A DNA stretch of 7,627 nucleotides, taken from Bifidobacterium breve. Lineage in GTDB: Bacteria > Actinomycetota > Actinomycetes > Mycobacteriales > Mycobacteriaceae. The stretch lies in the NCBI GenBank assembly GCA_943331415.1, contig CALQLM010000044.1, positions 1-7,627 of the forward strand, read 5' to 3'. The notes below the pieces were generated by a model. That model saw only the letters and a program-made list of their open reading frames with translations, had not been told where the DNA came from and did no database searches. The position numbers and the translations under genes are program-made. Shown here one piece after another: positions 1 to 7,097 of the stretch (position 1 is the first letter of the stretch; each line of letters begins with the position of its first letter).

Positions 1-23
1 CGTCAAGCCGCCGTTTGTAGCGG

Positions 24-60
24 TTAAGACCCGTTGAGGCCCGGTTATACAATCCCTGCC
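24..60 (+). promoter_or_regulatory. Putative leaderless promoter of ilvE
   Basis: A TACAAT hexamer at 48-53 fits the mycobacterial -10 consensus TAnnnT, and a weak -35-like TTAAGA lies at 24-29 with an 18-bp spacer. The -10 ends 7 nt before the ATG at 61, so transcription would start at or next to the A of the start codon. No purine-rich Shine-Dalgarno lies between 40 and 60. Leaderless mRNAs are common in mycobacteria; that this is one is inferred from spacing alone. Confidence 0.6.
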
Positions 61-1167
61 ATGTCCACAGTCCCGCTGAAGTTCGCCGTCGAGCGCTCCG
101 CGCATCCGGCGAGTGACGCCGAGCGGAACGCGATCCTGGCCGAACCTGGATTCGGCAAGTACTACACCGACCACATGGTGTCGGTGCTCTACACCGGTGA
201 ACGCGGCTGGCATGACGCGCAGGTGATGCCCTACGGACCGATCGAACTGGACCCGTCTGCCATCGTTCTGCACTACGCGCAGGAGATCTTCGAGGGGCTC
301 AAGGCATACCGATGGGCCGACGGGTCAATCGTGTCGTTCCGTCCGGAGGCCAATGCGGCGCGATTGCGCTCCTCGGCCCGTCGGCTCGCCATACCGGAAT
401 TGCCCGATGAACTATTCCTGGAGTCACTGCGAGAACTGATCGCCGTCGACCACCAATGGGTGCCCTCCGCCGGTGGTGAGCAGTCGCTGTACTTGCGGCC
501 GTTCATCATCGCGACCGAACCCGGCCTCGGGGTGCGGCCGTCGATGGAGTACCGCTATCTGGTCATCGCCTCGCCGGCGGGGGCGTATTTCAAGGGCGGT
601 ATCAAACCGGTCAGTGTGTGGTTGTCCACCGAGTACGTGCGCGCCAGCCCGGGTGGCACCGGCGCCGCCAAGTTCGGCGGTAACTACGCGGCCTCATTGC
701 TTGCGCAATCCGAGGCTGCCGCGCACGGCTGCGATCAGGTGGTGTGGCTCGATGCCATCGAGCGCCGCTATATCGAAGAGATGGGCGGGATGAACCTGTT
801 CTTCGTGTTCGGCAGCGGCGGCTCGGCGCGGCTGGTGACCCCGGAGCTCAGTGGCTCACTATTGCCCGGTATCACCCGAAATTCGTTGCTGCAGTTGGCC
901 GGAGACGCCGGCTTCACTGTGGAGGAACGCAAGATCGACGTTGAGGAATGGCGTAAAGGTGTCGCGACCGGCGAGATCACCGAAGTTTTCGCCTGCGGTA
1001 CCGCGGCCGTGATCACTCCGGTCTCACACGTCAAGTACGGCGAAGGCGATTTCACCGTCGGTGACGGCAATCCTGGTGAGGTGACAATGGCGTTGCGCGA
1101 CACCCTCACTGGAATACAGCGGGGTACGTTTGCCGACACTCACGGTTGGATGGTGCGGCTCCGCTAA
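61..1167 (+). CDS. ilvE: Branched-chain amino acid aminotransferase
   Basis: Cytosolic PLP enzyme (fold type IV, class IV aminotransferase) that reversibly transfers the amino group between glutamate and the keto acids of leucine, isoleucine and valine, the last step of their synthesis. The product is 368 aa, the same length I recall for M. tuberculosis IlvE. The segment [14 protein letters not shown] places the Schiff-base lysine at K204. Also visible are FEGLKAYR near residues 77-84, the YLRPF segment near 144-148, EEMGGMN near 239-245 and the C-terminal [11 protein letters not shown] near 310-320, all typical of bacterial BCATs. ATG 61 is chosen over an in-frame TTG at 34 because it gives the family length and sits 7 nt behind a good -10. 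The gene is monocistronic within this window and converges on the diguanylate cyclase gene, with the two stop codons overlapping. No damaged or missing motif was seen. Confidence 0.97.
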   Translation: MSTVPLKFAVERSAHPASDAERNAILAEPGFGKYYTDHMVSVLYTGERGWHDAQVMPYGPIELDPSAIVLHYAQEIFEGLKAYRWADGSIVSFRPEANAARLRSSARRLAIPELPDELFLESLRELIAVDHQWVPSAGGEQSLYLRPFIIATEPGLGVRPSMEYRYLVIASPAGAYFKGGIKPVSVWLSTEYVRASPGGTGAAKFGGNYAASLLAQSEAAAHGCDQVVWLDAIERRYIEEMGGMNLFFVFGSGGSARLVTPELSGSLLPGITRNSLLQLAGDAGFTVEERKIDVEEWRKGVATGEITEVFACGTAAVITPVSHVKYGEGDFTVGDGNPGEVTMALRDTLTGIQRGTFADTHGWMVRLR

Positions 1168-2459
1168 CCGGTGTCGGCGACGACCTCGTTGCGGCCCGAC
1201 CGCTTCGCTCGATACAACGCCCGATCGGCCCGCTCAAGCCAGGTTGTCAGATCCTCACCAGCGCGCGCTTCGGCGACGCCGACACTCACGGTAAGTGAAC
1301 CCATGGCGCCGAAAGGCAGCTCGGCGATCTCGACACGGAGTTCCTCGGCGAGCCGCAGAGCATCGGATAGGGCGCAGTCGCGTAGCAGCACGACGAATTC
1401 CTCGCCGCCCCACCGGGCCACCATGTCGCTTCCGCGCAGACTCCTGCGCAGGCGACTGGCAATCTCGATCAGAACATGGTCGCCGGCTTGATGACCGAAG
1501 GTGTCATTGATGCTCTTGAAGTGATCGATATCGAGCATGAGCAGCGATAGTGCCTGATTGGGCCGGCGGGCGGCCAAGTCCGCCGCGAGCAGCTCGGTGC
1601 CCTGCCGTCGATTCCACACTCCGGTGAGGGTGTCAGTGACGGCGAGGTCGCGCAGTTCGGTCTCAAATCTCTTGCGCTCGCTGATGTCTCGGGTGACGCC
1701 GATCAATTCCACTACCTGTCCGGTGCCGTCACGGTGCGGGATGACCTGCAGTTCGCCGGTCATGATCGATCCGTCTTTGCGGTAGTACTCCAACTCGCCG
1801 CGGAAGGAAGGCGGCTCGGTACCGGTTTCAACTGCGGAGAACACCCGCTGGTAATAGTCGGCGACGCGGGCAGCGGACTCAGGTGGATGGATCTCGTCAA
1901 GCGACTGGTTTTTGGCTTCATCCGCAGTGATACCGCGGACGTGTTCGATCGCGGGGCTGACGTAGGTGATCGAGGCGTCCATCGCCATGGTCCAGATGAC
2001 GTCCCAGGCGTTCTCCGCCAGTAGGCGGCTGCGTTTTTCCGAACGCATCAACCTGGCCTCTGCCTCGTGTAACTCGGTGATGTCAGCCAGGGCGCCTTCG
2101 ATCACGACCGAGCCGTCCGCGCGTTGCCGTGATCGGACCGAACCTCGACCGTATGTCGACCGTCCGTCAAGACGATTCCACTTCAACTCCACCTGGGTAC
2201 CGGTGCCGGGCGGAAGTGCAAGCACGTCAGCAAGACGGTCGGCATAGTCCGGATCTATCTGTGCCAGAAGGGATGCGGCATCGATATCGGTGGCGGTGCC
2301 GGACTCAGTCCGGCCGCCTACCAACACGGTGCCGGGTGCGTTGTTGACGAATTCCAATGCCACGTCGGGTTGGACCCGCAGCACGAAGAACATCATGCCG
2401 CTACTGCTGGCCATCTGCTCAAACCATTCTGAGTCGGGAACGTGACCGTCAGCGCTCAC
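1164..2459 (-). CDS. PAS-PAS-GGDEF diguanylate cyclase
   Basis: Predicted enzyme making cyclic di-GMP from two GTP. From GTG 2459 the product is 431 aa: a divergent PAS domain at about 13-133, a clear PAS/PAC domain at about 138-260 (ending in the typical [13 protein letters not shown]), a short linker, then a GGDEF domain at about 270-428. The catalytic domain has DTLTGVWNR (276-284), the metal and substrate segment [15 protein letters not shown] (D310, N318, D319) and the signature GGEEF (351-355). An RxxD inhibitory I-site, RGSD at 342-345, lies exactly five residues before the signature. No transmembrane segment, HAMP or EAL domain is present, so it should be a soluble, sensor-controlled cyclase; the PAS ligand cannot be told. 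The start is set by a GTGA overlap with the upstream stop codon and a GGAG 8 nt before it. The reading frame stays open upstream to 2630, but that part lies inside the neighbour. It is the last gene of the cob unit and ends tail-to-tail with ilvE. Confidence 0.9.
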   Translation of the reverse strand: MSADGHVPDSEWFEQMASSSGMMFFVLRVQPDVALEFVNNAPGTVLVGGRTESGTATDIDAASLLAQIDPDYADRLADVLALPPGTGTQVELKWNRLDGRSTYGRGSVRSRQRADGSVVIEGALADITELHEAEARLMRSEKRSRLLAENAWDVIWTMAMDASITYVSPAIEHVRGITADEAKNQSLDEIHPPESAARVADYYQRVFSAVETGTEPPSFRGELEYYRKDGSIMTGELQVIPHRDGTGQVVELIGVTRDISERKRFETELRDLAVTDTLTGVWNRRQGTELLAADLAARRPNQALSLLMLDIDHFKSINDTFGHQAGDHVLIEIASRLRRSLRGSDMVARWGGEEFVVLLRDCALSDALRLAEELRVEIAELPFGAMGSLTVSVGVAEARAGEDLTTWLERADRALYRAKRSGRNEVVADTG

Positions 2460-2905
2460 AGCGACTGCTCCGCCGCGTCGACCCTCTCGAACCTCCCGGT
2501 CCTGGTTTCCAGCCGAATCCGGTAGACCGTCCCGCGATGCGGCCCGGCCGGATCCGGTGGGCTTTGATGAGGGGGAAGCGTCAACAACGGCATGATCCGT
2601 GCGACCAGCAGGGCCATACCAGCGGCCCAATCGTCATGGTGGCATTCTTCGAAGGTCCCCCAGGCGATAACACTGCGCCAGTTGGATAGGTCATCAACGT
2701 GCTCCACCTCGATGCACACGCTGGGATCGGCCCGCATCGCTGAAAGCTTCGCTCCGTCCATCGCGTGCCCCCAGACATAGGTTCCGTCGTAGACGTAGGT
2801 GACCGGCACGACGTAAACCCGGCCGTCGCGTAGACATCCGATGCGCGCGATCACTTCCGTGTGCAGCAGATCCTCGATCTGCTCCGCGCTCAACTCACCC
2901 AGCAT
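2456..2905 (-). CDS. Pyridoxamine 5'-phosphate oxidase-like FMN-binding split-barrel protein
   Basis: A 149-aa protein resembling the small PPOX-related, flavin-nucleotide-binding group that includes the NimA-type nitroimidazole-resistance proteins. Residues 7-85 follow the family pattern: an N-terminal helix (LSAEQIEDLL), a strand ending ARIGC, then YVVPVTYVYD, WGHAMDGAKL (H47, G51, K53), a CIEVEHVDD strand and WRSVIAWGTFEE. The last 35 residues (PPHQSPPDPAGPHRGTVYRIRLE) include a strand that commonly closes the barrel. Such proteins usually dimerise and bind FMN, less often F420 or heme; the actual cofactor and substrate are unknown. ATG 2905 is preferred over an in-frame TTG at 2911 because AAGGA lies 6 nt before the ATG. 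The gene starts 18 bp after the cobS stop codon and overlaps the cyclase gene by four bases (GTGA), so it is probably co-transcribed with both. It is not BluB, which has a nitroreductase fold. Confidence 0.85.
   Translation of the reverse strand: MLGELSAEQIEDLLHTEVIARIGCLRDGRVYVVPVTYVYDGTYVWGHAMDGAKLSAMRADPSVCIEVEHVDDLSNWRSVIAWGTFEECHHDDWAAGMALLVARIMPLLTLPPHQSPPDPAGPHRGTVYRIRLETRTGRFERVDAAEQSL
2468..2471 (-). promoter_or_regulatory. Ribosome binding site for the diguanylate cyclase gene
   Basis: GGAG on the minus strand lies 8 nt before the GTG at 2459. It sits inside the 3' end of the flavin-binding protein gene, and together with the GTGA stop/start overlap it decides the start codon. Confidence 0.6.
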
Positions 2906-2911
2906 GGGCAA

Positions 2912-2916
2912 TCCTT
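2912..2916 (-). promoter_or_regulatory. Ribosome binding site for the FMN-binding protein gene
   Basis: AAGGA on the minus strand lies 6 nt upstream of ATG 2905, in the 18-bp gap after cobS. It rules out the in-frame TTG at 2911, which would leave no spacing. Confidence 0.7.
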
Positions 2917-2923
2917 ACCGCGG

Positions 2924-3667
2924 TCATTGCCCGATCACCAGACCGATGGCGACCAGGGTGACGGTCAATTCGATCGCAGCCCCCAGCACGTCGCCGGTAA
3001 TCCCGCCGAAGCGGCGCACACAGTGTGCGATCAGTCCTGCCGAGGTGGCCACCGCAATCAGCACCACCACCGGTCCCTGCCACACCCGTGGCGTGGCCAA
3101 CGTCGCCACCGAAGCCACCAGCACCACCCATGTGCACACCAGAGCAATCGGTTGGCTACCGGCGACCGCAGCGCCCAACACACTGCCGGTGGCCGCAGGT
3201 ACCCGCGGCCGGCAAGCCAGCACCGCGGCCACCCTGCCTGCTGTCACGGCGGTCACCACCGCGATCGACCCGATCAGGTCCGCCGGTAGCGCGGCGAATG
3301 CGGCCGCCTGCGCCGCGATGACGACCGCGACTGCGGCGACGCCGAACGGTCCGGCCGCACCCTCCCGCATCACTCGCAGCGCATGCTCGGGTGATCCGTA
3401 ACAGCCCAGGCCGTCCACGGTGTCGGCAAGGCCGTCGATATGCAGGCCGCGCGTCAGCAGGAGAAGAACGGCGACGACGAGCACTCCGGTTAGCAAGCTG
3501 TGTGCGCCGAAGGCCCATGAGCCCGCCCACAGCGTTGCCGCCGCTACCAGTCCGAGGGCGAATCCGACCACCGGCAATGCACCCACGGTGGCCCGGCCGG
3601 GACCGATATCGCTTCGGACTGGTGCGACTGTCCCGAATGCGAAAGCGCTTGCCAATTGGGTGATCAT
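2924..3667 (-). CDS. cobS: Adenosylcobinamide-GDP ribazoletransferase (cobalamin synthase)
   Basis: Integral membrane enzyme that joins adenosylcobinamide-GDP to alpha-ribazole (or its 5'-phosphate), the final joining step of adenosylcobalamin assembly. The product is 247 aa, close to the roughly 250 aa usual for the family. It is strongly hydrophobic, with membrane segments near residues 31-50, 58-72, 107-128, 133-151, 175-192, 197-213 and 229-246. The family hallmark [13 protein letters not shown] (76-88), whose acidic residues bind Mg2+, is intact, followed by [10 protein letters not shown] (101-110); a second conserved stretch, [13 protein letters not shown], covers 218-230. The start ATG 3667 forms an ATGA overlap with the cobT stop codon, and GGAG at 3673-3676 sits 5 nt upstream. 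Longer in-frame readings up to 3880 run inside cobT and are rejected. Neighbouring cobT and cobU complete the nucleotide-loop pathway. Confidence 0.96.
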   Translation of the reverse strand: MITQLASAFAFGTVAPVRSDIGPGRATVGALPVVGFALGLVAAATLWAGSWAFGAHSLLTGVLVVAVLLLLTRGLHIDGLADTVDGLGCYGSPEHALRVMREGAAGPFGVAAVAVVIAAQAAAFAALPADLIGSIAVVTAVTAGRVAAVLACRPRVPAATGSVLGAAVAGSQPIALVCTWVVLVASVATLATPRVWQGPVVVLIAVATSAGLIAHCVRRFGGITGDVLGAAIELTVTLVAIGLVIGQ

Positions 3668-4722
3668 GCGGGCTCCGGCCCGCCACGCTCGGATACTCCG
3701 GCCTCGGTGAAGGTGGCCATCGAGGACAACAACGACACCGCGGCCGTCACGATCGGCAGCGACAACGCGGCGCCGGTGCCTTCGCCCAGGCGCATTCCGA
3801 AATCGACGATCGGCTCCAGTCTGAGCTCGGCCAGAGCGAGTCCGTGCGCAGGTTCGGGGGAGCGGTGCCCGGCCTGCCACCAGGCGCGTGCGCCCGGTGC
3901 CAGCCGTTCGGCCACCAGAGCCGAGGCCGTCACAACGAGTCCATCCAGCAGCACCGGTGTGCGTCGAATCGCCGCCTGGGCGCAGAATCCGGCAATCGCC
4001 GCCAGGTCGGCACCACCGCAGGCCGCCAGCAGCGCGACCGGATCCGATCGCCGATCGCCGGTCCGGTACAGCGCATCGCGCACGGCCGCAGTCTTACGTG
4101 ACCAGGCGGCGTCGTCGATACCGGTGCCCCGGCCCACGGCGGCTACCGGTTCGGTACCTGTCAATGCGGCGATCAGAGCGGTTGCGGCGGTGGTGTTGCC
4201 GATCCCCATGTCGCCGGCGATCAGAAGATCCGCTCCGGCATCGACCTCCTCGTCGGCGATCCGCCGGCCGGCTTCGATGGCTGCTGTCGCTTCGTCGGGG
4301 TGCAGTGCGTCTTCGACGGCGATGTTCCCACTGGAGCGACGCACCTTATGCGACGCGACTGCGTCGTTGGGTGCGGTATCGCGATCCACCGCGATGTCCA
4401 CCACCCGCACCGTGGCTCCGCAGACCGCGGCAAGCACATTGATCGCCGCGCCACCGGCCTCGATGTTGGCCACCATCTGGGCAGTGACCTCCGATGGGTA
4501 CGCCGACACGCCCTCGGTGGTGACGCCGTGGTCGCCGGCGAACACAACGATGCGGGCGCGGTCGAATTGCCGTGGGGGACAGTTACCTTGGCACGACGCA
4601 ACCCAGACGGCAAGATCTTCCAGCCGGCCCAGCGCGCCCTGTGGCTTGGTCAGTAGGTCCTGGCGGCGACGTGCCGCCGCGCCAGCCCGTCCATCCGGCG
4701 GTGCAATCTCGGCGAACTCCAT
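3664..4722 (-). CDS. cobT: Nicotinate-nucleotide--dimethylbenzimidazole phosphoribosyltransferase
   Basis: Cytosolic enzyme that moves the phosphoribosyl group of nicotinate mononucleotide onto the lower-ligand base (normally 5,6-dimethylbenzimidazole) to give alpha-ribazole 5'-phosphate. The product is 352 aa, normal for the family. Family segments are [12 protein letters not shown] near 24-35, VVFAGDHGV at about 59-67, [11 protein letters not shown] at 170-180 and RLGEGTGA at 311-318, in which E314 corresponds to the catalytic glutamate (E317 in the Salmonella enzyme). The chosen ATG 4722 shares its A with the cobU stop codon (TGATG). The frame is open further to 4797, but that extension lies inside cobU and aligns with nothing in CobT proteins I know. 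No clear Shine-Dalgarno precedes the ATG, so translation is probably coupled to cobU. It overlaps cobS by four bases. Confidence 0.96.
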   Translation of the reverse strand: MEFAEIAPPDGRAGAAARRRQDLLTKPQGALGRLEDLAVWVASCQGNCPPRQFDRARIVVFAGDHGVTTEGVSAYPSEVTAQMVANIEAGGAAINVLAAVCGATVRVVDIAVDRDTAPNDAVASHKVRRSSGNIAVEDALHPDEATAAIEAGRRIADEEVDAGADLLIAGDMGIGNTTAATALIAALTGTEPVAAVGRGTGIDDAAWSRKTAAVRDALYRTGDRRSDPVALLAACGGADLAAIAGFCAQAAIRRTPVLLDGLVVTASALVAERLAPGARAWWQAGHRSPEPAHGLALAELRLEPIVDFGMRLGEGTGAALSLPIVTAAVSLLSSMATFTEAGVSERGGPEPA

Positions 4723-5267
4723 CAGTTCGATGCCGTCAGCGGGGGCTTGACCCAGAGTGGCTGGCCGGCGATCACCAGCACCACCCTCTCGCAGCATTCG
4801 GCGATTCGCTGGTTCACCACACCCAGTTCGTCGGCAAACCGGCGGCCCGCCGCTGTCGGAGGTATCACCGTTAAGCCCACTTCCGGACTCACCAGGACAA
4901 GTGGTGATTTGAAGGAGCCGACGGCTGCTACCAGCTGATCGACGTCCTCGGTGATCGGTTCATCTGCCCAGCCGCGACAATCAAGCGTCGCGGTGAGCCA
5001 ACCGCCGAGATCGTCGACGAGCACTGGGGCATCGGGTCCAGTGCGCAATTGGGTTGCCACGTCAGCACTTTCGATTGTCGTCCAATCCGATGGCCGCCGC
5101 TGCCGGTGCACCGCGATTCGTCGTTCCCAGTCGGCACCGGAGTCCGTTGTGGACCCGGTTGCGATATAACGCACGGATGTCTCCCGGGCCTGTGTCTCCC
5201 GGGCCAGGGTCAACTCGGCCCAGTGCGATTTACCCGACCGAATCCCGCCCAGCACCAGGGTTCGCAC
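4722..5267 (-). CDS. cobU: Adenosylcobinamide kinase / adenosylcobinamide-phosphate guanylyltransferase
   Basis: Bifunctional cytosolic enzyme that phosphorylates adenosylcobinamide and then transfers GMP to it from GTP, making the adenosylcobinamide-GDP used by CobS. From GTG 5267 the product is 181 aa, the usual CobU/CobP size. The P-loop GGIRSGKS is at residues 7-14. [14 protein letters not shown] at 49-62 contains the expected guanylylated histidine, H54. [11 protein letters not shown] lies near 82-92 and [14 protein letters not shown] near 143-156. The conserved V-S/T-N-E-V-G segment reads VSPEVG here (near 126-131), with proline for asparagine. The GTG lies 10 bp after the DUF3043 stop codon and no good Shine-Dalgarno is seen, so coupling to the upstream gene is likely. 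In-frame codons up to 5405 would read through the DUF3043 gene and are rejected. In M. tuberculosis, as I recall, cobU is elsewhere in the genome, so its place beside cobT is a difference. Confidence 0.93.
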   Translation of the reverse strand: MRTLVLGGIRSGKSHWAELTLARETQARETSVRYIATGSTTDSGADWERRIAVHRQRRPSDWTTIESADVATQLRTGPDAPVLVDDLGGWLTATLDCRGWADEPITEDVDQLVAAVGSFKSPLVLVSPEVGLTVIPPTAAGRRFADELGVVNQRIAECCERVVLVIAGQPLWVKPPLTASN

Positions 5268-5277
5268 GGCGCGGGGC

Positions 5278-5940
5278 TCAAACGACCTTGGTGCCGAGCG
5301 AGACAGCAGGCCGCGGTGCCCGCATCCGTCGCATCTGGGAGGCTCGACTGGCCGCATACAACCCGAGTTTGAAATGGGTTTCGGTGTTGTCGGGGAACTT
5401 GGCATCGACGGCTTTGTTGACCTTGCGGGCCAAGAACAGCGCGTCGATTGCCATAAGCACCATCAACAGCAGCATCGCCGGTGAGATGAGAATCTGAACC
5501 TTGGGCAGTGCCAGCATGATGAAGAGCAGTAAGAGCGCCGAGGGCATGAATAAGCCGAGCACGTTGCGCCGGGAGTCCACGAGGTCGCGGACGTATCGAC
5601 GCACCGGTCCCTGGTCACGAGGTAGCAGATAGGCCTCTTCGCCGGCCATCATCCGCTCGCGGCGCTGTCCCATCGCGGCACGGCGCTGCAGCTTCTCCGC
5701 TTTCCGCTCTTCTTTGGACATCGTGCTTCGCAGTTCTTTGCGGCGTTTGCGCGCCTCAGCGGCGGTGGTGGGAGCGGGTGCCACCGGGCCCCGGCGCTTC
5801 GTGCTCTCGTTGCGCTTCGGTGTCGGCCGGCCTTTCGGGGCGGTGGCGTTGGCCGGCGCCGTGGACTCCGGCCCAGGCGCGGACTCAGCCTCCGGTGCAC
5901 CGTCGGCGTCGTCATCCTTGCGTCGGCCCAGCAGCTTCAC
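5278..5940 (-). CDS. DUF3043 family membrane protein (Rv2206-like)
   Basis: A 220-aa protein of unknown function conserved in actinobacteria. Residues 1-60 are low-complexity, rich in Ala, Pro, Glu and Lys, and likely disordered. Residues 60-100 are a highly charged, probably helical or coiled stretch ([24 protein letters not shown]). The family signature [20 protein letters not shown] lies at 105-124. Two transmembrane segments follow at about 127-145 and 148-170, then a basic tail that includes [18 protein letters not shown] (190-207). With a large charged N-terminus and a short loop, both ends are probably cytoplasmic. The start is GTG 5940, 7 nt after a TAACCT -10, suggesting a leaderless message. 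It is the first gene of the unit with cobU, cobT and cobS. A role in cobalamin assembly, for instance as a membrane partner of CobS, is only an inference from position. Confidence 0.9.
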   Translation of the reverse strand: MKLLGRRKDDDADGAPEAESAPGPESTAPANATAPKGRPTPKRNESTKRRGPVAPAPTTAAEARKRRKELRSTMSKEERKAEKLQRRAAMGQRRERMMAGEEAYLLPRDQGPVRRYVRDLVDSRRNVLGLFMPSALLLLFIMLALPKVQILISPAMLLLMVLMAIDALFLARKVNKAVDAKFPDNTETHFKLGLYAASRASQMRRMRAPRPAVSLGTKVV

Positions 5941-5953
5941 GCCTGACAGGTTA
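5941..5953 (-). promoter_or_regulatory. Putative leaderless promoter of the DUF3043-cobUTS unit
   Basis: On the minus strand TAACCT at 5953-5948 fits TAnnnT and is followed by 7 nt and then GTG 5940. No useful Shine-Dalgarno is present (an AGG lies one base from the GTG) and no -35 is evident. The predicted transcription start coincides with the start codon. It would be the main promoter for the six-gene unit, because no later gap exceeds 18 bp. Confidence 0.5.
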
Positions 5954-5999
5954 CTTCGCCGCTGTTCGCGCCGGGTATGCGGTGGCCGAAGCCGGGCCT

Positions 6000-6011
6000 T
6001 ACCCTGCTGGA
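6000..6011 (+). promoter_or_regulatory. Putative leaderless promoter of the glycerate kinase gene
   Basis: TACCCT at 6000-6005 fits TAnnnT and is followed by 6 nt and then ATG 6012. There is no Shine-Dalgarno at a workable distance and no convincing -35. It is divergent from the DUF3043 promoter, with 46 bp between the two -10 elements. Confidence 0.5.
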
Positions 6012-7097
6012 ATGACCAGCTCGCGGGGTGCCGCGCGGGTGTTGATCGCCCCGGACTGCTTCGGTGACAGCCTCACCGCGGTAGAGGCCGCGCAGGCGAT
6101 CGCTGAAGGCTGGCGTCGGGCGCGCCCCGACGACACCCTGATCGTGGCACCGCAGTCCGACGGCGGACCGGGATTCGTCGACGTGATTGCCGCGGCATAC
6201 CCGGGAATGCAGGTGCGGCGCGCGCAGGTCCGGGGCCCCCTAGACGCCGATGTCGACGCGAAGTGGGTACTCGACCCCGCCACATCCACGGCCTACGTCG
6301 AGTGCGCTCAGGCCTGCGGGCTGGCACTGCTGGGTGGTGCGCCCACCGTGGACACCGCGGTGGCCGCACACAGCAGGGGCGTCGGACAGCTGATCGACGA
6401 GGCGCTGCGCTGCGACGCACGCACGCTCGTGGTGGGCCTGGGCGGCAGCGGCTGCACCGATGGTGGCCGCGGCATGGTGGAGGCCCTCGGCGGACTGCAG
6501 GCGGCCGGCCGCAGGCTGGCCGAGGTGAACCTGATCGTCGCGACCGATGTCGAGCATCCCCTGCTCGGACCCACCGGAGCGGCACGGGTATTCGGCCCCC
6601 AGAAGGGGGCCGACCCGCCCACTGTTCTGCTGTTGGAGGAGAGGCTGACGGGATGGGCTACCGAACTTGACGCTGCTGCCGGGCACGCGGTGAGCACGAC
6701 CCCGGGCGCCGGGGCTGCGGGGGGACTCGGCGCGGCACTGTTGGCGCTGGGCGCCCGCCGAGAATCGGGGGCGCGGCTGGTTGCCGGCCATACCGGCACA
6801 ACTGATCAGATCGCCCAGGCAGACCTGATTGTGACTGGTGAGGGCCGACTCGATGAGCAGTCTCTGCACGGCAAGGTCGTTGGTGCGCTGGCAACGGCCA
6901 CCAGGCCGTATGGCATCCCGGTGCTGGTGCTGGCGGGCCAGGTCGAACTGGCGCCGGCGGAACTTCAGGCCGCCGGCATCGCCGCGGCGCATGCTCTGGC
7001 CGACTACGCCGGGTCGGTTCGCGCGGCCCTCGACGACGCCTCCCGGCAGCTGGTTGGCCTGGCTGAGCGCACCGCGGCCGCACTGTCTCGGGAATAG
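6012..7097 (+). CDS. Glycerate kinase (GarK/GlxK-like family, Rv2205c-like)
   Basis: Predicted cytosolic kinase phosphorylating D-glycerate with ATP, feeding glycerate into lower glycolysis; members of this family (PF02595) usually give 2-phosphoglycerate. The 361-aa product has the family N-terminus [18 protein letters not shown] (10-27), [10 protein letters not shown] near 45-54, the glycine-rich [16 protein letters not shown] (about 142-157), [11 protein letters not shown] near 177-187, QKGAD near 197-201, [18 protein letters not shown] near 234-251 and [20 protein letters not shown] near 275-294. The last holds the conserved E-G-R-x-D-x-Q-S segment and is intact. ATG 6012 is chosen because it gives the length of M. 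tuberculosis Rv2205c (about 358 aa, from memory) and fits the -10; the frame is open back to 5778, but that part lies antisense within the DUF3043 gene. It is divergent from the cob unit and 76 bp upstream of erpA. Confidence 0.93.
   Translation: MTSSRGAARVLIAPDCFGDSLTAVEAAQAIAEGWRRARPDDTLIVAPQSDGGPGFVDVIAAAYPGMQVRRAQVRGPLDADVDAKWVLDPATSTAYVECAQACGLALLGGAPTVDTAVAAHSRGVGQLIDEALRCDARTLVVGLGGSGCTDGGRGMVEALGGLQAAGRRLAEVNLIVATDVEHPLLGPTGAARVFGPQKGADPPTVLLLEERLTGWATELDAAAGHAVSTTPGAGAAGGLGAALLALGARRESGARLVAGHTGTTDQIAQADLIVTGEGRLDEQSLHGKVVGALATATRPYGIPVLVLAGQVELAPAELQAAGIAAAHALADYAGSVRAALDDASRQLVGLAERTAAALSRE

Noticed and set aside
34..60. In-frame TTG start for ilvE at 34
   Set aside because: It would add nine residues not found in the family and would start upstream of the TACAAT -10; ATG 61 gives the expected 368 aa.
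2460..2630. Upstream extension of the diguanylate cyclase to 2630 (488 aa)
   Set aside because: The extra 57 residues are low-complexity and lie wholly within the FMN-binding protein gene; GTG 2459 has both a GTGA overlap and a GGAG site.
2841..3401. 186-codon plus-strand frame opposite cobS
   Set aside because: Thr/Ala-rich antisense shadow with no domain; the opposite strand carries the CobS hallmark motifs.
3656..4750. 364-codon open frame on the plus strand opposite cobT
   Set aside because: Antisense shadow of a high-GC gene: Ser/Ala/Arg/Pro-rich with no recognisable domain, while the minus strand encodes a complete CobT.
5954..5991. CTTCG ... CGAAG inverted repeat between the divergent promoters
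   Set aside because: Only five matching bases at each end with a 28-bp gap and mismatches inside; expected by chance in this composition.
5941..6011. Cobalamin riboswitch before the cob unit
   Set aside because: The 71-bp region is too short, contains no recognisable B12-box-like sequence and is occupied by two -10 elements.
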